The position numbers were made by a program, and so were the translations under genes. From positions 434,001 to 498,000 of the forward strand of contig JADJXQ010000001.1 of assembly GCA_016710335.1 (NCBI GenBank): a stretch of DNA of 64,000 nucleotides, read 5' to 3'. The notes beneath the pieces were generated by a model. It did no database searches, was not told the origin of the DNA, and was given only the letters and a program-made list of their open reading frames with translations. The stretch is from Rhodospirillales bacterium. Lineage in GTDB: Bacteria; Pseudomonadota; Alphaproteobacteria; Rhodospirillales; Defluviicoccaceae. Below are positions 53,232-62,220 of this stretch, piece after piece; positions within the stretch are counted from its first letter, which is position 1; every line of letters begins with the position of its first letter.

Positions 53232-53251
53232 ATACACTTGATCAGGTGTAC
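53232..53251. promoter_or_regulatory. Palindrome upstream of radC, candidate LuxR-type operator (site 2)
   Basis: ATACACTTGATCAGGTGTAC is nearly palindromic and matches the site at 49818-49837 at 17 of 20 positions. It lies about 140 bp upstream of the radC start on the minus strand. Confidence 0.55.
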
Positions 53252-53267
53252 CGGGGCACTAACCCGC

Positions 53268-54426
53268 TTATTCATGACGCCCCTTTTCAGACACGCCTGG
53301 CGCATCCTCGCTCCCCTGCTTTCGCCGCCCGTCGATGCGGTCGATCGGTCCGTGACGCTCGATGTTGCCGCCGAAGTCGAGAACCAGGCAGTCGTCCTTT
53401 CCGTCGGCGAGGCGGGTGCCGAGGCCGATCATCTGCACGTAGAGGCCGACCGACTTGGTCGGCTGCAGCATGGCGATGAGATCGACGCCCGGCGCGTTGA
53501 AGCCGGTGTTTAGCACGTTGGCGTTGGTGAGGCAGCGGATGTGGCTCTGCTTGTAGGCGGCGATGATCCGGTCGCGCTCCGTGGCCGGCATCTCGCCGAG
53601 GATCGCCTCGCAGGAGATGCCGCGCTCGCGCAAGGCATCGCGGACGTAATGGGCGTGGTCGACGCCGGCGCAGAACACCAGCCACGAGCCGCGGTCGCCG
53701 CCGTGGCGCATGATCTCGTCCGCGGCCGGCCCGGTCACCGCGGCCTCGTCGACGGAGGCCTCCAGTTGCCCGGCGATGAACTCGCCGCCGCGGCTGCCGA
53801 CGCCGGTCACGTCCAGCTGCGTCTCGGTCCGCTTCGGCACGAACTCGCACAGGTACCTCTTGGCGATCATGTCGGCGATACGGGCCTCATGGGCGATGGC
53901 GTCGAACAGGGCGCCGTCGCCCTCGTGCAAGAGGCCGCTGTCGAGCCGGTACGGCGTCGCGGTGAAGACGATGACCTTGAGGTGCGGGTTGATGACGGCG
54001 AGATCGTTCAGGAACCGCCGGTACATGGTGCTGGACGATGCGGGGAATAAGCTGCGCCTCATCGATCAGCGCCAGGTCGCAGCGCTGGATGTCGTAGGCG
54101 CGCTTGTGCACGGACTGGGTGCCGGCGAACAGGATCTGCGCATGCAGGTCGCGCTTGTTCAGCCCGGCGGAGTAGATGCCGGCCGGCGCCTCCGGCCACA
54201 GCCTGAGCATCTCGGCATGGTTCTGGGCGATCAGTACCTTGACGTGGGTGATGACGAGGACACGGGCGTCCGGCCAGTCGGCGATGGCGCCGGCGGTGAA
54301 GGCGGCGAGACAGATCGACTTGCCGGTCCCGGTCGGGAGCACGATCAGCGGGTTGCCGCTGTTCTCCTCGAAGTAGTGGTAGATCGCGTTGATGGCGTCG
54401 GTCTGATAGGGTCGCAACTCGATCAT
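53268..54426 (-). pseudogene. Phage-type DEAD/DEAH helicase, frameshifted and C-terminally altered
   Basis: Starts at ATG 54426 (MIELRPYQTDAINAIYHYFE). Walker A is LPTGTGKSICLAAF and the DEAH-like box LALIDEAQLIP. Near 54045 the frame shifts and continues as SSSTMYRRFLNDLAVINPHL, with motif III FTATPYRLD and motif VI region NVLNTGFNAPGVDLIAML then VQMIGLGTRLADGKDDCLVL. The end after NIERHGPID is replaced by an unrelated tail, where a cysteine-rich end would be expected. A relic of a phage recombination or replication module. Confidence 0.8.
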
Positions 54427-55354
54427 GCCGGCGCCTCGCAGCAGGCCCGGTTGGTCCAGCGGCTGCCATCGGCCATGCGGTACTCGACCCAGTCGTCGCC
54501 GGCATCGACCGGCTCGCCGGGGACAAGGTCGGGGACGAACAGATGGGCGGGACAGCCGCGGCGCTGCTCCCGGGAAGCGAGCGGCCGATTCCAGCGGGCG
54601 CAGTGCCAGCCGCCGTCGACCGGGGTCGAATGCAGGCAGGTGCGGCAGTTGGTCTCGGCCGGCCGCTCGCCGTGCAGTGGTCGTGGTGATCGCACAGCCG
54701 GCACTGCCACCATGTGGCATCCTCGGAGATGCGGGCGGGCGGCCTCGGCGCATCGATCACACGCCGGGCCCTGGCCAGCAAGCGCTCGCCCTCGCCGGGA
54801 TCGGCGTGGACCCGCTCGATGTGGATCTCGTCGGTATCCCTGCAGACGGTCACGTACATGGCGCGGTTGAGGCCGGCGAGATGCACGTACACCTGCATCT
54901 GCGCCCAATGCAGCGGCTTGGATCGCTGCACCCCGTCCTTCCTCAGCGCCGTCAACGAACTCTGGTTGTGAGTCTTGAACTCGACGACGTGCCGGGTCGC
55001 CGGCGCCTCGCGGAGGCCGATGGCGACGGCGTCCATGGATCCGCCGAAGTGGCCGCCGTGGGCCTCCACCCGCCACTGGCGGCCGGTGTCGGGATCGCAG
55101 TCCAGCACCGTCGCCCCGGTGCGGCGGAGATCTCGGACGAGGCGGTCCTCCTCCAGCCTCCCGGTCTCGAACAGGCGCAGCATCCGTCCCGAGAAGGCGC
55201 TGCGGGTGACCCAGCGGAAGTCGTACCAAAGCGCCCGCTCGCACTCCTTGCTGATGATAGAGGCGCCGAGGTGGTCGCGGAAGCCGTCGTCACCCTCTGC
55301 TTCATAGGCGGTGTAGATGGCGTCCAGCGTCGGCGCCGGTGGCGGCGGCGCCAT
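54423..55354 (-). pseudogene. Phage PD-(D/E)XK nuclease (RecB-like), frameshifted near its end
   Basis: Starts at ATG 55354 (MAPPPPAPTLDAIYTAYEAE). The nuclease core is visible: GGSMDAVAIG, HVVEFKTHN (E-x-K) and WAQMQVYVHLAGLNRAMYV with the QxxxY motif. The cysteine-rich end (CRLCDHHDHC, then TNCRTCLHSTP) is reached only after a frame change near 54665, and ends at 54423, overlapping the helicase start. Such nucleases act with the helicase in phage recombination modules. Confidence 0.78.
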
Positions 55355-55634
55355 CAACCGGCTTCCCGTTGCTCGTGAAGCCGCCGGGCGCGATCGACGG
55401 CGAACCGCCACGCGTCGTCGTCGTAGTCGGGCGGCAGCACCTCGATCAGGCAGTCCTTGAGCCCGCCTTTGGGCGGTTTCAGCGCCGCCATGTGGGCCTG
55501 CGGCTCTCCGATCTGCCGCTGCTTGTGCTGCAAGGCCGTCCGGGCGCGATGGAACCACCGCGGATCGGCGGCACCGCGGAGCGCTGGCGGTCGAGATCGG
55601 CGGTGGCCATCTGCGCCTTGATCGAGCGCACATC
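55354..55634 (-). pseudogene. Phage gene of unknown function upstream of the nuclease, frameshifted
   Basis: Two frames join to give a plausible protein: SDVRSIKAQMATADLDRQRS, then RWFHRARTALQHKQRQIGEP and KDCLIEVLPPDYDDDAWRFA, ending in LHEQREAG with TGATG coupling to the nuclease start. The shift lies near 55560. I do not know its function; its start was not located, so the upstream limit is approximate. Confidence 0.55.
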
Positions 55635-55672
55635 GCTCTGCCTGTGGCTAACCGGGTAGAGGGGGACGGGCC

Positions 55673-55987
55673 TCAGCGTCGTCCAAGCTTGCCGAATTCG
55701 CTGTCCAGCAGAGCGCGAATTTTCCTCGCTCCGCCTCGCAAGGCGGCTTCGACGTTCGCGTCAGAGTGGGTGACAGTTTGCGGCTGCATGCCCTCGGGGC
55801 GCGCTTCGATGGTGCAGCGAATATCGTCACTGCCACCCTTGGCGGCGTTGACATCTGCCAGGTGCACCTCGATTCGGGACAGGCGGCTCGTCAGATGCCC
55901 CAGCGCCGATGCAATGGCCTTTTCGGCCACTTCGGCCAAGCGTTCGTCGCCCTGAATATTGGCATCCGAGTTGAGTTGAAATTGCAC
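55673..55987 (-). CDS. HPF/RaiA-family ribosome-associated protein
   Basis: A 104-residue protein from GTG 55987, which has AGGAGG upstream; the frame extends to 56092 but without a ribosome site. It starts VQFQLNSDANIQGDERLAEV and continues with SRLSRIEVHLADVNAAKGG and CTIEARPEGMQPQTVTHSD, matching the short hibernation factor fold (beta-alpha-beta-beta-beta-alpha). Such proteins bind the 30S subunit and promote ribosome hibernation. It seems intact among decayed genes. Confidence 0.82.
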   Translation of the reverse strand: MQFQLNSDANIQGDERLAEVAEKAIASALGHLTSRLSRIEVHLADVNAAKGGSDDIRCTIEARPEGMQPQTVTHSDANVEAALRGGARKIRALLDSEFGKLGRR

Positions 55988-56221
55988 GTCGGTCCTCCTG
56001 TGTTCGATTATCTGCCGTGAGAGGCCATGCAAATGCCTGATCGTGCGCAAGCCGCCACGTGCACGATCGGCAAAATCAGCCGCCTCTGTCAAGCGACACC
56101 AAGACGTGACCCCCTGGCGACATTGTATAATGCCCCCCTGGGTTGGTGGGGCTTGTCCAGGTAGTCCACGGGAGCGGCCTGTGGACCCACCTGGGCAAGC
56201 ATCTGCACCGACATTGGGCTC

Positions 56222-56605
56222 TCACCCCTCCTTAGCCGGATCCTGTTCGAGCGGCGGCGCTTTGATCAGACCGGGGTGCCGTTTTTCGCGCAGCCGGTTG
56301 CTGTCGCCGCGAATGGTGACGTCGTGGCTGTGGTGCAAGAGACGGTCGAGGATGGCTGTCGCGACCACGGGATCGCCGAAGACCGTCCCCCATTCGCCGA
56401 CGGAGCGGTTGGACGTGATCAACAGTCTGCCGCGCTCGTAGCGTCGCGACACCAGCTGGAAGAAAAGGTGCGCAGCATTGGCCTCGAACGGCGGGTAGCC
56501 CAGTTCGTCGACGATCAACAGCTTGGGCTTGCCGTAGAAGGCCAGGCGGTCTTCCAGCCGCCCTTCGGCATGGGCTCTGGCCAGGGTCGTCAACAGGCCG
56601 TCGAA
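56222..56605 (-). pseudogene. 3' fragment of an IS21-type istB gene fused to an IS1634 transposase fragment
   Basis: On the minus strand LLTTLARAHAEGRLEDRLAF, KLLIVDELGYPPFEANAAHL and LITSNRSVGEWGTVFGDPVV are the second half of an IstB ATPase of a different IS21 subgroup from the two copies elsewhere here. Walker A is missing. At about 56605 it joins the transposase fragment described next, around the residues FDG that both families share at that point. Confidence 0.8.
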
Positions 56606-57444
56606 AAGGGGCGTCCGCCTCGATCTTGGCCGGATCGATGGTAAAGCCATCGCCCTTGGGTGAGCCAAGGAAGCGCCGGAAGCCGGCGTTGCCGACCAAC
56701 GCATTCTCGCCTTGGGTGAGCTTGTGCTCCAGGGCGGCGAGGATGGCGGCCCTGGCCTCGGCATCCTTCTTTGCCTCCTCTTCGTTGTGGCACAGCAAGT
56801 AGCGCCGGCCGCCGACGGTGATGTTCTTGACGCGAGCCGGGTCTCGCCCTTCTGGCGGGGATGACGAGCGGCACTGCCACGCCCCCGTCGTCGATGACGT
56901 CCTCGCGAACCTCCCGAACGGAGCGTTTGCGCACGCGCCGGATGTAATCGACGCCGCATGCCTCGAGATCGGCGATGGTCGCCCCGCGATCGTGCCGCGG
57001 TCGGCTACGATGCACGCCCGATTGATGCCGAACCCCTCCTTAAGGCGTCCGACCACCGGCACCAGGGTCGTGAAGTCGGCGGTATTGCGGGGCATCGGGC
57101 GGGATCGGCCGGTCCTCGCCGTCGAGCACGATGCCCAGCACCACCTGGTTCAGGTGCGGCCGGTAGTCCTTCGAATGGCCCCGCTGTCCGAGAGTGGCGC
57201 CGCCTTTGCCCTCGAACCACAGGCTGGTGGTGTCGAAGAAGGCGAGCGAAACCTCCCCAAGCAGCGGCTGGCGGTGGTGGTACAGGGCCTCTTCGATGGC
57301 ATCCTTCATTGACTGGCCCTGGCCGATCTTTTCGCCGAGCCAGGTCATCGCCTTGTAGGCGTAATCTAGGGTCAGATCATCGGCGCCGGGACCACGCGAG
57401 CTTTGCCGACACGTGCTGGCGTGGCGACCGGAGCCCGACACCAT
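56606..57444 (-). pseudogene. IS1634-type transposase fragment, frameshifted
   Basis: The frame 57444-57040 gives AYKAMTWLGEKIGQGQSMKD, VSLAFFDTTSLWFEGKGGAT and SKDYRPHLNQVVLGIVLDGE. It then shifts to NTADFTTLVPVVGRLKEGFG and ACIVADRGTI, shifts again, and ends with NITVGGRRYLLCHNEEEAKK and GSPKGDGFTIDPAKIEADA before the istB junction. The C-terminal catalytic part is absent. At least two internal shifts make it non-functional. Confidence 0.75.
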
Positions 57445-57557
57445 CGTGCGGTGTCCGCACCGTAATGACGATGATAACCCCCACCGCGAAAACGCTTTTA
57501 GGTGCGGCTTTTATGCTCGGACTCACCGTGCCGGCGGGCAGCGGCGAAAATTCACGC

Positions 57558-57586
57558 TTGACGAAAACTTCTAGCAAAAGTAGTAT
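57558..57586 (+). promoter_or_regulatory. Candidate sigma70-type promoter for the lipoprotein/CTERM genes
   Basis: TTGACG (57558-57563) and TAGTAT (57581-57586) are separated by 17 bases in an AT-rich patch, about 185 bp before the lipoprotein ATG. The rest of 57445-57770 shows no supported gene. Confidence 0.4.
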
Positions 57587-57770
57587 CAATTTCTAGTAGA
57601 GATTGCATGAACACGCTAGGGAGATTAGCCAGATCATGCGCTTCCCGGAGACAGCTTCCATGGCTCCTCAAACGCGCACGGCACCCGTTGCGGATCCAAT
57701 CGACACCGCGACCACCTCGGCGGTTTCCTGGGTCCACTCTTTTCGCGCCACGCCCGCTTAGGAGGTCTCA

Positions 57771-58406
57771 ATGAAAAAGACAGCACTATTTTCCCTTTGT
57801 CTCTCGCTCGTTGCCTGCGCCTCTCTGGAGCCGGCCGGCGGTGTCCGTAACTCAAACCTGCTGCTCGCCGACAGCAATGGCGGCGTTGAGCGCTATGCAG
57901 ATGTCATCGGCACCCTGCCTACTGCTCGCTGGTATGACGCCGATCTTCCCCTGGAACCGACCCGGACCAGCGGGTTGCCGCAGGCACTGGCCTGGCTCGG
58001 AAACTACGATGTGGACCTCGACGCCGTTCTGGATCGCAATGAGCTGTGCCGGGCATGGTTCACCAAGCTTGCCGAGATCAAGTCGTCCCGGCCTTACGCC
58101 GCCGCCGCACTGCGCTCCTATGGCGCGCAGGCCTCCGCCAGTCCCGCGGTTGCAGCAACGGCGGCCGCTGACCCGTGCCTTGACGTGAATACCCGCAGGG
58201 CGGCGCGGGCCGCATTGACGGCGGCGATCGCCGCTCGCCGAGCCCACCCGACTACCCTTGCCGAGGTCGAGGCGATGTTCGACCGGATTGCGCCGGCCGA
58301 AGAGGTTCTCGGAGGCGCAGCCTTTGGCGACGGCGGCGCTGGCGGCTCCGGCTCTGGCGGCGACGGCGGTGGTGACGGCGCCGGCGGTGGTGGAGGTGGT
58401 CGCTGA
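57771..58406 (+). CDS. Lipoprotein with glycine-rich C-terminal tail
   Basis: A 211-residue protein with AGGAGG before ATG 57771. The signal peptide ends in the lipobox LVACAS, so Cys16 should be lipidated. The body is helical (VDLDAVLDRNELCRAWFTKL, with a DxDxDxxE-like calcium-loop look) with two further cysteines. The last 35 residues are almost pure Gly/Ala/Ser/Asp. No family recognised. It lies 72 bases upstream of the VPLPA-CTERM protein gene and may share its transcript. Confidence 0.65.
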   Translation: MKKTALFSLCLSLVACASLEPAGGVRNSNLLLADSNGGVERYADVIGTLPTARWYDADLPLEPTRTSGLPQALAWLGNYDVDLDAVLDRNELCRAWFTKLAEIKSSRPYAAAALRSYGAQASASPAVAATAAADPCLDVNTRRAARAALTAAIAARRAHPTTLAEVEAMFDRIAPAEEVLGGAAFGDGGAGGSGSGGDGGGDGAGGGGGGR

Positions 58407-58478
58407 CCTGCGCCAGGGCTGTCCGTTGCGATCCGCCGATCCTCGGTTTTAGTAATGTTCCATACAAGGAGTCCTGAA

Positions 58479-59291
58479 ATGAAAGCCCTCGCCACTCTGA
58501 CCGCATCCGCCGCCATCGCTCTGCCGATGCTACTGCCGTCCTCCGTCGACGCCGCCACCATCGACACCATGAGCGCCAGCTTTGGTGGCACCGTGGGCGG
58601 CACCGATGTGAACCGGTCGGTCGTCGCCGGCTATGGTAGCGGCGCCGCCTTCCTCAACTGGGGAACCACCGCCCGTTCCAACCCGAGCCAGCAGAGCGGC
58701 ATTGTCTATCGCGGCGTCTCGCTCTCCGGCGTGGATGTCCATGACGGTTTGACCGCATCCATCGGCACCGTATGGTTCCGCAACCAGACCATCGAGAACG
58801 GAGCCATCCGGCAGACGACGCTGAACGTCGGTATCGTTGGCGGCGACGGCGGCAACACCTACCGCACGAATCTTTCTTGGACCTTCAACGTCAACGAGAC
58901 GCTGAACACTCTTTTGCCGAAGGCCCTCGGCGGAAGCTGCTCCAGCGTTTGGTCGGCGTCCGGGGGATGCGGCGACGTCGTCACCACGGCCGGGGTATCG
59001 ACCAGCGACGTAGTGACCATCGCGGGACAGAAGTTCAAGGTCGACATCGCGGGCTTCATGAAGCCCGGCGCCGCCGGCCCAATGGAAACCTTCCTTCTCT
59101 ATGAAAATAGTGTCAAGACGGCCGACCTCATGATCAGCTTCAGCCAACTCCCCGACAACGGCGGGAGTGCTGGTGGCGGCAACGGCGGCGGCGGTGTCGC
59201 CCCGGTCCCGGTTCCAGCCGCCCTGCCGCTGTTCCTGTCAGCGCTCGGGGGCCTCGGCGCGTTCGGTTATCGCCGTCGCAACAAAGCGTAG
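58479..59291 (+). CDS. VPLPA-CTERM (exosortase-sorted) surface protein
   Basis: A 270-residue exported protein; ATG 58479 has AAGGAG upstream. A signal peptide (to about residue 25, VDAATID) is followed by a beta-rich domain with cysteines (GGSCSSVWSASGGCGD). The C terminus carries a Gly-rich spacer and the sorting signal PVPVPAALPLFLSALGGLGA ending in GYRRRNK. Proteins of this type are cut and anchored by an exosortase, often with exopolysaccharide. The exosortase is not in this window. A strong hairpin terminator follows. Confidence 0.85.
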   Translation: MKALATLTASAAIALPMLLPSSVDAATIDTMSASFGGTVGGTDVNRSVVAGYGSGAAFLNWGTTARSNPSQQSGIVYRGVSLSGVDVHDGLTASIGTVWFRNQTIENGAIRQTTLNVGIVGGDGGNTYRTNLSWTFNVNETLNTLLPKALGGSCSSVWSASGGCGDVVTTAGVSTSDVVTIAGQKFKVDIAGFMKPGAAGPMETFLLYENSVKTADLMISFSQLPDNGGSAGGGNGGGGVAPVPVPAALPLFLSALGGLGAFGYRRRNKA

Positions 59292-59323
59292 ACCGTTTTC
59301 ATCTCTGGCGGTCTGCGAAGCCC

Positions 59324-59355
59324 GGGGCGGTCCGCAAGGACCGCCCCTCCTTGTT
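59324..59355 (+). terminator. Intrinsic terminator after the CTERM gene
   Basis: GGGGCGGTCC and GGACCGCCCC form a perfect 10-bp stem with a GCAA tetraloop (59324-59347), followed by TCCTTGTTT. It ends the transcript that begins before 57771. Confidence 0.75.
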
Positions 59356-59450
59356 TGAATGATGGCGGTCCGCAAGGACGGCTTCATCATCACTGGGTGA
59401 AGTTGCGCAGGCTTTTTGGACACCCTCCTTTCGGGGAGAGGGGATCCGCA

Positions 59451-59638
59451 ATGTCGAAGACGAAGCCGGGAAAGATGTCGCCGTGCGTGGCGGAGTGCCG
59501 CCGGGAGATGACGGAACTGGTGCGGCCTTCGCGTCCGAGTTCTGCGGACGAGTTCAAGCGGGAAGCCGTTGCTCTTTTGCGGTCGAGTGGTCGGCCGCTG
59601 ATGCAGATCGCCGGCGAGCTGGGCATTCAGCCGTCGAT
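59451..59638 (+). pseudogene. IS3-family orfA fragment interrupted by IS21 copy 2
   Basis: From ATG 59451 the frame reads MSKTKPGKMSPCVAECRREM and then FKREAVALLRSSGRPLMQIA and GELGIQPS, the helix-turn-helix of an IS3 orfA product. It is cut at 59638 where the IS21 end begins. The upstream bases 59394-59430 (GTGAAGTTGCGCAGG) look like the left terminal repeat of that IS3 element. Its remainder is not present on the far side. Confidence 0.72.
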
Positions 59639-59709
59639 TGTAGAGCGTCAACCTTAATGTGCGGTGGCGACAGCCAAGTTGGCCGGTCCTGGCTGCTGGG
59701 AAGGTTGGT

Positions 59710-60580
59710 TCAGATGATGACGTCCTCCTCGGCGGGGTTGTTGCCGACGGGATGATTTTGTTTGTCGGCGAGGTTGTCGGTGGTTGTCGCTCTGCTATTG
59801 ATCTCGGCGGTGGTTCGGTCGGCGGCGGCGCGGCGACGGTAGCTGTCGACGTTCATCTCGAGGATGGTCGCGTGATGGACGAGCCTGTCGATCGCGGCGA
59901 CGGTGACGGCCTTGTCCGGGAAGACGCGGTCCCAGGCGCTGAAGGGCTGGTTGGCGGCGATGGCCAGGCTGCGGGTTTCGTAGCGCCGGGGCGATGAGTT
60001 CGAAGAGAACGGAAGTCTCGGCCTGGTCCTTCTGTGCGTAACCGATGTCATCAAGGATGATCAGGTCGTACTTGTCGAGCTTGCCGAGCGCGGCCTCCAG
60101 GGCGAGGTCCCGGCGAGCGGCCTGGAGCCTCTGCACGAGATCGGTGGTGCGGGTATAGAGCACGCGCCGTCCGGTCTCGACGAGAGCGTGTCCGATGGCG
60201 CAGAGCAGATGGGTCTTGCCGGCGCCCGAGTTGCCGATTGCGATGAGGTTGGCGCCGGTCTCGACCCAGTCGCCGGCGGCGAGCGCCTCGACGCGGGCCC
60301 GGGGTACGCCGGGCAACGCCTTGAAGTCGAATGTCGCCAGGGTCTTGCCGCCTGGCAGGCGCGACTCTGCGAGATGGCGCTGGATGCGGCGGGTCTCCCG
60401 TTCGGCGAGCTCGACCTCGGCCAGGGCCGCGAGGAAGCGGGCGGCGGGCCACCCTTCGATGTCGGCGCACTCGGCGAGCGCCGTCCAGTGCCGATGGAAG
60501 CTGGGCAAGCGCAACGCGGTCAGCATGGCGGGCAGCGCATGAACATCGACCGCCCGCGTGGTCCTGGTGCTGGCGGTCAT
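59710..60580 (-). pseudogene. istB: istB of IS21 copy 2, frameshifted
   Basis: Same protein as copy 1 except for a few substitutions (for example ADIEGW for ADTEGW). At 59988-59991 the plus strand has GGGG where copy 1 (complement) has three bases. After VLFELIA the frame is lost, and RRYETRSLAIAANQPF continues in the next frame to the stop at 59710. The difference lies in a homopolymer, so either a slippage mutation or a base-calling error could explain it. Confidence 0.88.
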
Positions 60581-61065
60581 GCGCGGAGCTCAAGCAGGGC
60601 ATCGAAGCTGGTCAGTTCGGTGAGCGCCACGGGCACGTCGGCCGGGAGTGTTCGGCGTCGTGGTTCGAGGCGTCTGGCGAGATCGCGGGCGTCGGGAAGG
60701 CCCCCTGAACCGAGGTCATCCGCGATCAGCGCGGCGAGCTCGGCCTCGCAGCCTTCGTCATGGGCGAGCCAGAGCAGCTCGACCATGCGCCGGCAGGCCT
60801 CCCGCTGGGGCAAAGCCTCCGAGAGCGCGGCCCAGGCGGCACTGTACTCGGTGCGGGGAAAGAGCCCGTCGCGGTAGACCGATCCGGCCAGCGCCTGCGG
60901 TTTGCGGCGCAGGGAATGGATCACGTGGCGATAGTCGATGCGGTGGACACGCCGGCCATCGCCGCGCTGGCGCTGGCGGGGATGGCTGACGACAGGGGTC
61001 CCTCCGAGCCAGGCCTCGATACGGTCGTCGTAGACATGAACGCGGAGGCGCTGGCCGATCAGACG
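60577..61065 (-). pseudogene. istA: istA 3' fragment of IS21 copy 2
   Basis: Contains the C-terminal 160 residues of IstA (from RLIGQRLRVHVYDDRIEAWL to FDALLELRA). The first two thirds, including the DDE core, are missing; upstream is unrelated sequence of the IS66-like element. The stop overlaps the istB start as in copy 1. Confidence 0.85.
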
Positions 61066-61166
61066 TACGCATCCGGCGAGCGCCGCCTTTTCGGCGGGGA
61101 TGTGACGTGACCTGATTTTGCACTGGTGCAAGCAGTGGTGTTTGCAGTGGTGCAAGAGAGGGTGTT

Positions 61167-61548
61167 TTGGCGCGGGTTGAGGTTCTCAGCGGTCCTGAAC
61201 GGCGGCGTCGGTGGAGTGAGGAGCAGAAACGGGCAATTGTTGCCGCGGCGTTTGCGCCGGGGCCGTCGTTTCGAGGTCGCGCGTCAGGCGGATATTTGTT
61301 CCAGTCTGCTTTATCGGTGGCGGCGGGAGTTTGCCGCGGCCCGGCACGTGTTTTCTGAGGTGATCGTCGCGTCCACGGGCGATGGCGGGAGCGGGCCGGG
61401 GGGCGACCCGGTATCGGCGCAAGGCGCGGTTACCGATCCGGTCTCGGCGATTGAGGTTGTGGTCGACGGTCGGACCCGGGTGCGCATTCCAGCGTCGGTC
61501 TCACCGGAGTTGGCGGCGGCGGTGATGTGCGCTCTGATGCGGCGCTGA
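61167..61548 (+). pseudogene. IS66-family tnpA, frameshifted
   Basis: The first frame gives VEVLSGPERRRRWSEEQKRA and IVAAAFAPG, then breaks near 61255-61265. The second continues EVARQADICSSLLYRWRREF and VSAIEVVVDGRTRVRIPASV to 61548. Together this is a complete IS66 TnpA (helix-turn-helix). Upstream, GCAGTGGTG-like short repeats at 61118-61156 may belong to the element end. Confidence 0.78.
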
Positions 61549-61552
61549 TTCG

Positions 61553-61708
61553 ATGATTCCGGTGCCGAGCGGGGTTCGGGTGTGGCTGGCGACGGGGCAT
61601 ACGGACATGCGCCGCGGATTTGACGGGCTGGCGCTGCAGGTGCAGGAGACGCTGCGGCGAGATCCGCACTCGGGTCATCTGTTCGTCTTCCGCGGGCGGC
61701 GCGGAAAG
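61553..61708 (+). pseudogene. IS66-family tnpB, 3' truncated
   Basis: Starts at ATG 61553, 4 bases after tnpA, with MIPVPSGVRVWLATGHTDMR and RGFDGLALQVQETLRRDPHS, then FVFRGRRG, after which the family sequence (normally D..K.LWWDG) is lost and a different coding region begins. No IS66 tnpC is present. A chimera of two elements. Confidence 0.8.
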
Positions 61709-62201
61709 CTACCGACATTCTGCCTACGGTTTTCGATTCGCGACGGTTGCCTACCGCTGGCATCCGTTGTTCGGCCGCACGCTGCAGATCTCGCCCTTCC
61801 GGCGCGGCAAGACGCTGACCTGCATCTACACTGACGAGCGGCCGGATCTGTGCCGCGAGCTACCGAACTGGATGTTCGACGCAGGCTATTGCGCCGGCAT
61901 GACGCTGGGTCCGCCGGGGATCAGCATCGAGGGGCTCAACGAACTGGCCGCCGTGCTTGAGTCGCTCGGCGGGCATCGGAAGCGGGGCGCACACTCCCCT
62001 CCTTCAACCGGGAAGGAGAAGAGCGGTGCGGAGAAGTCGGGACCGAAGTCGCGGGCAGCTCGTCCTCGAACTGGAGCGTCGGGACTGCCCGGTGCCGGTG
62101 GAGCAAGGCACGCAGGGACTGCTCGAGGCCCTGGCCGATCTCCTTCTGGCAGCGCTCGGGATGGAACCAACGCTGTCGACGAGCAGGGAGGGCGCCGATG
62201 A
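61709..62201 (+). CDS. Recombinase-associated small protein (DUF5372-like), 5' end missing
   Basis: The frame reads VAYRWHPLFGRTLQISPFRR, ERPDLCRELPNWMFDAGYCA and GMTLGPPGISIEGLNELAAV. It is similar to small proteins encoded immediately before serine recombinases in proteobacterial elements (DUF5372 type, from memory). No own start codon is visible because the region fuses to tnpB. The frame stays open to TGA 62199-62201, overlapping the recombinase ATG; the true protein is probably only the first about 90 codons and the tail is overprinted by the next gene. Confidence 0.5.
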
Positions 62202-62220
62202 GCAGCAAGATCACCGCTGA
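62026..62220 (+). CDS. Small protein preceding the serine recombinase
   Basis: A 64-residue product from GTG 62026 with AAGGAGA upstream: GQLVLELERRDCPVPVEQGT and GLLEALADLLLAALG. Similar short proteins sit between DUF5372-like genes and large serine recombinases, suggesting a three-gene module. It overlaps the recombinase start by 23 bases. Function unknown. Confidence 0.5.
   Translation: MRRSRDRSRGQLVLELERRDCPVPVEQGTQGLLEALADLLLAALGMEPTLSTSREGADEQQDHR

Larger units (their letters stand above)
59639..61065 (-). mobile_element. IS21-family insertion sequence, copy 2 (inverted, istA truncated)
   Basis: Near-identical to copy 1 at 46090-47523 but in opposite orientation. The istB-side end begins TGTAGAGCGTCAACC at 59639. 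Similarity to copy 1 stops at about 61065, inside istA. Only a handful of coding differences separate the two, so they are recent relatives and could recombine to invert 47.5-59.6 kb. Confidence 0.8.
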
